Source of the DNA: Baffinella frigidus
Taxonomy: Eukaryota; Cryptophyceae; Cryptomonadales; Baffinellaceae
DNA length: 19,444 nt
Assembly (NCBI GenBank): GCA_026770585.1
Contig: MU646470.1
Location: forward strand, 320,083-339,526
Direction of reading: 5' to 3'
A program made the position numbers and the translations under genes. Positions 14,891-19,444 of this stretch are shown in pieces (position 1 is the stretch's first letter; every line of letters begins with the position of its first letter). The notes under the pieces are model-generated. The model made no database searches. It was not told the DNA's origin and saw only the letters and a program-made list of their open reading frames with translations.

Positions 14891-15135
14891 CCTTTAGGTC
14901 CTTTAGGTTTTAATTTCTCCCAACATAGCCCAACGCCACGCCCTTCCGTAGAAAGGACTGTAAAGAAAGCATGTTTGCTTTCGGATCGCGTTTCGCTTTC
15001 CAGTGCAGAGGCTCGTGAAGAGGGGATACAGGGTGGCTCTCTTGGGGTGTTTGGAGGTATACCAATTGGTGACCATGCCCGCCCACGCACCGAACCCAAG
15101 TCAGCCTTTATGAGGCTCATGGTATCCCATAGTTG
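14891..15135. repeat. About 245-bp dispersed repeat G2
   Basis: Direct copy of 12700-12946. The minus strand carries CWELKEPKG copy c (GVGLCWEKLKPKGPKG). Divergence between G1 and G2 includes small indels near 12870 and 15055. The two copies flank the WD40 gene. Confidence 0.87.
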
Positions 15136-15410
15136 AAGTATAATGGCTCCAACTACGGATACCCCACAAGGTGAGAGGGGTTGTGTGGGGGTGTGAGATG
15201 AGACAGATGTCAAACCAAACGCATGTAGAGGTTTCCCCCAATGTACGGAAGTCAGCGAGCGAGAGAGTGAGAGAGGTGGATGTGTAAGGGTTTCCCCCAG
15301 GTTACACAGTGGGGGGAGGAGATCGGGGGTTTTGAAAATCCCGTTAGTACTGTCAAACACCGACTCATCATAGTGCCCACCCGCATTAGCGTTCACGCGT
15401 GACGTTAGGG
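15136..15410. other. Unassigned spacer
   Basis: No exon is recognised. A repeated word, GGTTTCCCCCA, occurs near 15230 and 15290. Confidence 0.4.
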
Positions 15411-15486
15411 GGTTAGGGGTTAGGGGTTAGGGATTAGGTGTTAGGTGTTAGGGTTAGGGGGTAGGGGGTAGGGGTTGGGGGTTAGG
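15411..15486. repeat. GGGGTTA heptamer-like array
   Basis: Units of GGGGTTA and GGTGTTA with G-run length changes; a telomere-like variant on the plus strand. Confidence 0.9.
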
Positions 15487-15565
15487 GGCAAATCACACGC
15501 ATCAGAGCCAATCCACACGCGTTAGAGCTCACCCACTCGCGGCAATGCCTACCCACACGCTTCAG

Positions 15566-15655
15566 TTAGTGTTTAGTGTTTAGTGTTTAGTGTTTAGTGT
15601 TTAGTGTTTAGTGTTTAGTGTTTAGTGTTTAGTGTTTAGTGTTTAGTGTTTAGCG
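15566..15655. repeat. GTTTAGT heptamer array
   Basis: About 12 almost identical heptamers of GTTTAGT, a variant lacking the GGG run. Its homogeneity points to recent local expansion. Confidence 0.95.
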
Positions 15656-15699
15656 TTGAGTGCAACTTGAAAATAGTCGGTCGACCCGAGTGAGGCAGA

Positions 15700-15835
15700 G
15701 CTGGAAAAATGCGTCAGAGCCAATCCAGATGCGTCAGAGACAATCAGAGCCAATCCACACTCGTCAAGGCTGACCCAAACGCGTCAGAGCCCGCCACACG
15801 CGTCAGAACCCGCCACACACTGCAGAGCCTTCTAA
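15700..15835. repeat. Degenerate 17-20 bp repeat (CGTCAGAGCCAATCCACA)
   Basis: Six or so imperfect units containing GCGTCAGAGCC and CACACGCG. Related units occur at 15487-15563 (GCATCAGAGCCAATCCACAC), on the other side of the GTTTAGT array. Confidence 0.8.
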
Positions 15836-15879
15836 GAGTGGAGCCGCGTCCTCCCACCTGCCCGAAATTATTCAGCCTC

Positions 15880-16450
15880 AGATCACAAGGGCCGTTCGCA
15901 CCGCGCGCGTGCGCTCCTCGTCCAGTTTACCATTCCGCTGCGCCTTCCACCTGATAAGCCGTTCAGCATCACGTTCGGCCCCTCCCCGGGCGCGCTGCTC
16001 ATTCAACACCTGCCGTATCCCTGCAGGTTGGCTCCTCAAAATCCGGAGCAGCACTGCCGCATGCGCGCGCTCGCTCCCGATCGAGCGTGCGCATCCGTCG
16101 CACCTTCCAGCTGTGCGCATGATGAGCAGTCCAGCTTCCACGCCCAGGCCCTTCCCTTCCGCCCTGCTCATCGAGCACCTTGCCGCACCCCTTCAGATTA
16201 GCCTCAGAATCCGGAGCAGCACTGCCGCATGCGCGCGCTCGCTCCCGATCGAGCGTGCGCATCCGTTGCACCTTCCAGCTGTGCGCATGATGAGCTGTCC
16301 AGCTTCCGCGCCCAGCCCCTCGCTGGCCTTGATCTGCAGTGGGCTCGTGAAGGGTCATCGATTAGCTGCAGCGCCAAATCCTGAACAGCACCGTCGCCCG
16401 CGCTCGCGCCGCCCCGTTGAGCCCGCGCATCTGCCGCGCCGTGCACCTAC
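15880..16450. repeat. 168-bp tandem repeat, about 3.5 copies
   Basis: The two best copies begin with ATCCGGAGCAGCACTGCCGC at 16041 and 16209, exactly 168 bp apart. Diverged copies start near 15882 and 16378. Because 168 is a multiple of three, frames stay open on both strands (plus: RSSTAACARSLPIERAHP; minus: WKVQRMRTLDRERARACG). Neither strand shows splice sites or a clear codon bias over the other, so a repeat call is safer than a gene. Confidence 0.85.
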
Positions 16451-16696
16451 GCGCCCGGGGAGCCAAACGTCTCGCGCAGCCCTCCCAAGCCGCGCCGCCG
16501 AGAGAACCTGCCATGGGGAACCGCCTTGCGAGTGCAGTCACGGCGCCGGGGTTTGAAATACAGAGGGAGCCTTTGGTTCGAAAAATGAATTCTGTTCTCT
16601 GGCGTGTGCTGTGCAATTCAGGGGTATCTCGATACCAGAACCCATGCTTTTCCAGGGTCCTACGGTAGGGCAGTGGCTAGGAGCCTGGGACCACTG
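16451..16696. other. Unassigned spacer
   Basis: No convincing exon. GGGTCCTACGGTAGGG near 16657 is a lone foldback core. Confidence 0.4.
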
Positions 16697-16816
16697 TACA
16701 GGGGTACCTCGCTCATAAGAAACTGCACCCCCCCTAGGACCCGCCATAGGGCCCTACGCATAGGCCTACAGTAGGGTCCTATGGGGGGTCGGTTTCTTAT
16801 GAGCGAGGTACCTCTT
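16697..16816. mobile_element. Foldback element A8
   Basis: Left end TACAGGGGTACCTCGCTCAT, right end TTATGAGCGAGGTACCTCTT (decayed). Core CCTACAGTAGGGTCCTATGG. Confidence 0.88.
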
Positions 16817-16846
16817 TTGTTGCCGCGTGGGTTCTTGTGTTCGAGA

Positions 16847-16967
16847 AACAGGGGTACCTCGCTCATCAGAAACCGCCCCCCCTTCGGACCCTACAGTAGG
16901 ACCGTGCCAGGGTCCTATGGTGGTCCTAGGGGGGGGGGCAGTTTCTTATGAACGAGGTACCCCTGTA
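16847..16967. mobile_element. Foldback element A9
   Basis: Left end AACAGGGGTACCTCGCTCAT, right end TATGAACGAGGTACCCCTGT. Core GGACCCTACAGTAGGACC. It lies only 30 bp after A8. Confidence 0.88.
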
Positions 16968-16989
16968 CCCCTGTACCCTTGTAAAGGGG

Positions 16990-17216
16990 TTTCTCGGAAA
17001 GCGGGACACGTCCTGCCCCTATCAAGGAGGTCCTATGCTCCCTAGGAACAGCCCTACAGGGGTACCTCGCTCATAAGAAACCGCGCCCCCCCTAGGACCA
17101 CCATAGGGTCCTGGGCATAGTCCTACTGTAGGGTCCTGGGGGGGTGCGCTTTCTTCGGAGCGAGGTACCCCTGTACCGTACGCCCCTAGGGAGGTGCGTG
17201 TCCTTCTTCGAGCGTA
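16990..17216. mobile_element. Foldback element C3, interrupted by A10
   Basis: Left end TTTCTCGGAAAGCGGGACAC, right end GTGTCCTTCTTCGAGCGTA, complementary with mismatches. The core CCTAGGAACAGCCC stops at an inserted A element and resumes at CCGTACGCCCCTAGGG. C1 has the continuous version (CCTAGGACCAGCCCTACTGT). Confidence 0.7.
17055..17175. mobile_element. Foldback element A10, nested in C3
   Basis: Complete A element with both TA-flanked ends: TACAGGGGTACCTCGCTCAT and GGAGCGAGGTACCCCTGTA. It sits inside C3, a second case of insertion at TA. Confidence 0.9.
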
Positions 17217-17327
17217 ACACCAGTACATGTAAACGACATGTGTATTAAAAACACCCACGGACACGACGCCCCCCCACCGCACGATTTGGTGCATCTATGT
17301 AGGCTGGGTCGGGTCCTGGGTTTTTCC

Positions 17328-17437
17328 TATCCCTTAGGTGACCATGCGGTCAAGTTTGACCGCCACGAGATCGTAGGCAGGTCCTAGGGCCCTACGGCAG
17401 GGTGCATGAGCCTACTCTACTGGGCACTGAAGGGCTA
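17328..17437. mobile_element. Foldback element B5 (diverged)
   Basis: Left end TATCCCTTAGGTGACC, right end GGGCACTGAAGGGCTATA. A TGGTCAAATTTGACCA-like palindrome (GGTCAAGTTTGACCG) lies near the left, as in B4. Confidence 0.75.
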
Positions 17438-17582
17438 TAGATCAGTTTTGCGATCACGCCACACCCCTGAAACATATCCCGAAAATCTCACTCGCATTCT
17501 GAAACTCTTCCTCTCTCACTCGCGTTCCGAAACTCTTTCTCGCTCTCTTTCTCACTCTCATGCTCCGATTCGCGAAGCTCAG

Positions 17583-17613
17583 ACGGCCATGGGGTCCGCC
17601 AACGTCTGGAGGG
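17583..17613 (+). other. Exon-like island (TAMGSANVWR) before a heptamer array
   Basis: After GCGAAGCTCAG the plus strand reads TAMGSANVWR, then G|GTTTAGGG. The array's own sequence provides the donor. It could rejoin at GAATTCAG (17761) or TTCAGCAG (17764), where the frame continues (A)EHQVFPIEG. Very short, so support is limited. Confidence 0.3.
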
Positions 17614-17755
17614 GTTTAGGGTTTGGGGTTTAGGGTTTGGGGTTGGGGGTTGGGGGTTTGGGGTTTGGGGTTTGGGGTTTGGAGTTTGGGGTTTGGGGTT
17701 TGGTGTTTGGTGTTTGGTGTTTGGTGTTTGGTGTTTGGGGTTTGAGGTTTAGGGA
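17614..17755. repeat. Heptamer array, GGGGTTT and TGGTGTT variants
   Basis: Starts GTTTAGGGTTTGGGG, then blocks of GGGGTTT and of GTTTGGT. It ends in GGTTTAGGGAATTCAG, an acceptor-like terminus. Possible intron downstream of the island at 17583-17613. Confidence 0.93.
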
Positions 17756-17790
17756 ATTCAGCAGAGCATCAAGTGTTTCCAATAGAGGGG

Positions 17791-17819
17791 TTACTCGCGA
17801 ATAAGGACATGCACCTCCC
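17791..17819. mobile_element. Solo C-family end
   Basis: TTACTCGCGAATAAGGACAT followed by GCACCTCCC matches the C-family terminus. No partner end is found nearby. Confidence 0.6.
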
Positions 17820-18162
17820 ACTTACGTAGGCACTTAGCAGCCACCGGGGCCTTCGATGATGTGTCCATCTAAAAACATTCTGGTACAAACTGCAAGTCAT
17901 TTCAGGGTAAGGGGGTTGAAATTATCTCCGGAAATCCGGGGAAGATAGAACTCGGGCGCTGCTAAGTGGTTACTCTCAAGCCTAGAGATGAGAGATCAAC
18001 AACTTTCATGAGCTTTACGACGAGCCCGCCTCGGTACAGCGACAGCATGCATCATTGGTTTGATCGCTGGTTTGATCGCTTGACTAACGGCAGATAGTCC
18101 CCAGGCCAACTCTAGCTTCCTGCAGCCTTTGGGATCCTACATTCTGATAACCAACCCCGGGT
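17820..18162. other. Spacer with TTACTCTCAAG repeat edge
   Basis: No convincing exon. TTACTCTCAAGCCTAGAGAT at 17970 and the next about 75 bp resemble 9406-9480, suggesting a dispersed repeat. GGTTTGATCGCT is duplicated at 18057-18081. Confidence 0.4.
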
Positions 18163-18265
18163 TATCCCTTAAGTGACCAACGGGCGATTAATCGCCCTAA
18201 CTCGCCCTAGGCTGGTCATACGGCCCTACCGTAGGGCGTATGAGCCTACTGGTCACTTAAGGGAT
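18163..18265. mobile_element. Foldback element B6
   Basis: Ends TATCCCTTAAGTGACC and GGTCACTTAAGGGATA. It is in the same orientation as B1 (GGGCGATTAATCGCCC arm on the left). Confidence 0.92.
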
Positions 18266-18333
18266 AGGGGTTGGTGGACATCCCTGGGTTCCACAGGGTT
18301 CTATTGGGGGTTCCATTGGAAATCCCTGGGTTC

Positions 18334-18437
18334 TATCCCTTAAGTGACCAGTAGGCGCATACGCCCTACCGTAGGGCCCTAGGACCTGCCTAGGGCTTCC
18401 ACGGGCGATTATTCGCCCGTTGGTCACTTAAGGGATA
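18334..18437. mobile_element. Foldback element B7
   Basis: Near-identical ends to B6 but opposite orientation. The flanks share GGTTCTATTGGAAATCCCT-like words with the B6-B7 spacer, so B7 inserted into a small tandem repeat. Excision would leave GGTTCTA-AGGGTTC. Confidence 0.92.
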
Positions 18438-18483
18438 AGGGTTCTATTGGAAATGGCTCCTACGCCCTGGCAACCAGCTGCAG

Positions 18484-18523
18484 GTGCAAGTCTGGACCCT
18501 TGCGTCGGGGGTTTTGTGGGAGG
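18484..18523 (+). other. Exon-like island (VQVWTLASGVLWE)
   Basis: After ACCAGCTGCAG the plus strand reads VQVWTLASGVLWE, then G|GTTTAGGG. It can also be read without the acceptor as NQLQVQVWTLASGVLWE. The VW-x-LASG pattern recalls a WD40 blade end, but it is too short to assign. Again the array supplies the donor. Confidence 0.35.
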
Positions 18524-18728
18524 GTTTAGGGTTTGGGGTTTGGGGTTTGGGGTTTGGGGTTGAGGGTTTAGGGATCAAGGTTTAGGGGTTCCGGGTTCCG
18601 GGTTCCGGGTTCCGGGTTCCGGGTTCCGGGTTCCGGGTTCCGGGTTCCGGGTTCCGGGTTTAGGGACCAGGGTCTAGGGTCTAGGGTCTAGGGTCTAGGG
18701 TCTAGGGTCAGAGTCTAGGGTTTAGGGT
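18524..18728. repeat. Three successive heptamer arrays
   Basis: GGGTTTG units (to about 18590), then ten nearly perfect TTCCGGG units (to 18660), then GTCTAGG units (to 18728). Three different heptamers adjoin, each internally uniform. Confidence 0.95.
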
Positions 18729-18754
18729 ACCTGGGTCTTGGGCGCGCGGCCGAG

Positions 18755-18812
18755 CGGCTTTCCGTTATCCACCCCCAGCCCCACCGCCGCATCCGCGTCC
18801 CTCTGTTCATGG
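18755..18812 (+). other. Exon-like island (RLSVIHPQPHRRIRVPLFM), copy 1
   Basis: The plus strand reads RLSVIHPQPHRRIRVPLFM, then G|GTTTGGGG, a GT donor made by the array. The last 47 bp are duplicated at 18871-18917. Codons are largely C/G-ending. Product unknown. Confidence 0.42.
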
Positions 18813-18870
18813 GTTTGGGGTTTGGGGTTTCTCTCTCCCTATCTATCTATCTAGACGACCCCAAACCCTA

Positions 18871-18917
18871 TATCCACTCCCAGCCCCACCGCCGCATCCG
18901 CGTCCCTCTGTTCATGG
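18871..18917 (+). other. Exon-like island, copy 2 with altered donor
   Basis: Forty-seven bp duplicate of 18766-18812 with one mismatch (CCACCCC to CCACTCC). It reads IHSQPHRRIRVPLFM. The next bases are ATTTAGGG, not GTTTGGGG, so the GT donor of copy 1 is lost. A heptamer array follows here too. Confidence 0.5.
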
Positions 18918-19020
18918 ATTTAGGGTTTGGGGTTTAGGATTTGGGTTTTGAGGTTTGGGGTTTGGGGTGTAGGGTTTAGGGTTCAGGGTTCAGGGTTTAG
19001 GGTGCAGGGTTTATGGTTGA
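18918..19020. repeat. Heptamer array, GGGTTTA/GGGTTTG variants
   Basis: Mixed TTTAGGG, TTTGGGG and TTCAGGG units following exon-like copy 2. Confidence 0.92.
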
Positions 19021-19090
19021 GGTCTTACTGTAAAGCAGCTTGCATGTACTGTGAGGCGATTGCTTCAGGGTTTAGGGTTTGGCCACTGTA

Positions 19091-19125
19091 GCTCCTCTCT
19101 CTCTCTCACACACTCTCTCTCTGTC

Positions 19126-19160
<35 letters not shown>

Positions 19161-19162
19161 GC
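19091..19162. repeat. CT microsatellite
   Basis: CT-rich tract with CTGT interruptions. Confidence 0.95.
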
Positions 19163-19229
19163 AACGGATGAGAGAGAGAGCGCGCGAGAAAAAAAGTTGG
19201 TTCGTGCCTCTTGGCCCGGACGTGGAATT

Positions 19230-19275
19230 TGAGGTTTGGGGTTTGGGGTTTGGGGTTTGGGGTTTAGGGATGAGA
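19230..19275. repeat. GGGGTTT heptamer run
   Basis: Five or six units of GGGGTTT near the right end. Confidence 0.9.
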
Positions 19276-19385
19276 GTTTAGTGTGGGGGTTAGGGGGGTG
19301 AGACATGATTCAAAGTCAGGGTCGTTGAGGGTGTAGGGGTTGGGATTTCCCGGACCTGACAGTGGGGCGCGGCGCCCTTGAAGCA

Positions 19386-19444
19386 CCTTATCTCTCTATT
19401 TTTCTCTCTCTCTCTCTGTATCTCTCTCCCCCGCTCTCTCTCTA
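19386..19444. repeat. CT microsatellite at window end
   Basis: TCTCTC tract with CCCCGCTCTC interruption running off the window. Confidence 0.95.

Noticed and set aside
15909-16556. 215-codon plus-strand open frame, the longest in the window
   Set aside because: It coincides with the 168-bp tandem repeat, and the minus strand is equally open. There are no splice sites, domain or codon bias favouring either strand.

Overview
This window looks like eukaryotic nuclear DNA from a microalga or other protist, not bacterial or organellar DNA. No operons are visible. Coding sequence comes as short GC3-rich islands with GT-AG splice sites. Seven-base telomere-like repeats (TTTAGGG and many local variants) fill the gaps. 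Peptides read from the commonest foldback element (MSEVPLY, GTSLIRN) remind me of spurious peptides in cryptophyte gene predictions. That is memory only, so the taxon is a weak guess.

Layout. 1-860: heptamer arrays around small minus-strand coding-like islands. 887-1066: a 24-bp minisatellite. 1390-2310: 20-bp minisatellites and four diverged minus-strand modules (STARTLLALVLGGAIV type). 2720-3530: three minus-strand exon-like islands, one ending in a perfect GTAAGT donor. 4132-4234: a plus-strand exon-like island running into a CCCCAAA array. 4650-6330: foldbacks and direct repeats, including a hairpin element at 5591-5764. 6330-7130: purine-rich tandem repeats. 7480-8200: octamer arrays bounded by inverted repeats. 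8633-8946: a large foldback. 9151-10063: two exons separated by a 782-bp intron that holds a foldback element and a telomere-like array. 10125-11504 and 16697-17437: clusters of three small inverted-repeat families (A, B and C) with TA target sites and nested insertions. 11576-12946 and 14891-15135: dispersed copies of a repeat that reads CWELKEPKG on one strand. 13092-14421: the one clear gene, a WD40 beta-propeller protein with an in-frame TAA and a 235-bp intron made almost wholly of telomere-like repeats. 15700-16450: tandem repeats. 17583-19444: more heptamer arrays, exon-like islands, two B elements and CT-rich microsatellites.

The most notable pattern is that telomere-like arrays sit where introns should be. 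This is well supported in the WD40 gene, fairly well supported at 9151-10063, and suggestive at six or more other places. In one orientation the repeat supplies GT donors (GGGTTTAGGG). In the other it supplies pyrimidine tracts and CTAAC/CTAAA branch-like sites (CCCTAACAG). The arrays may therefore act as ready-made introns, and one duplicated segment seems to exist with and without such an array. The TA-flanked elements are the other active layer: they insert into one another and into introns.
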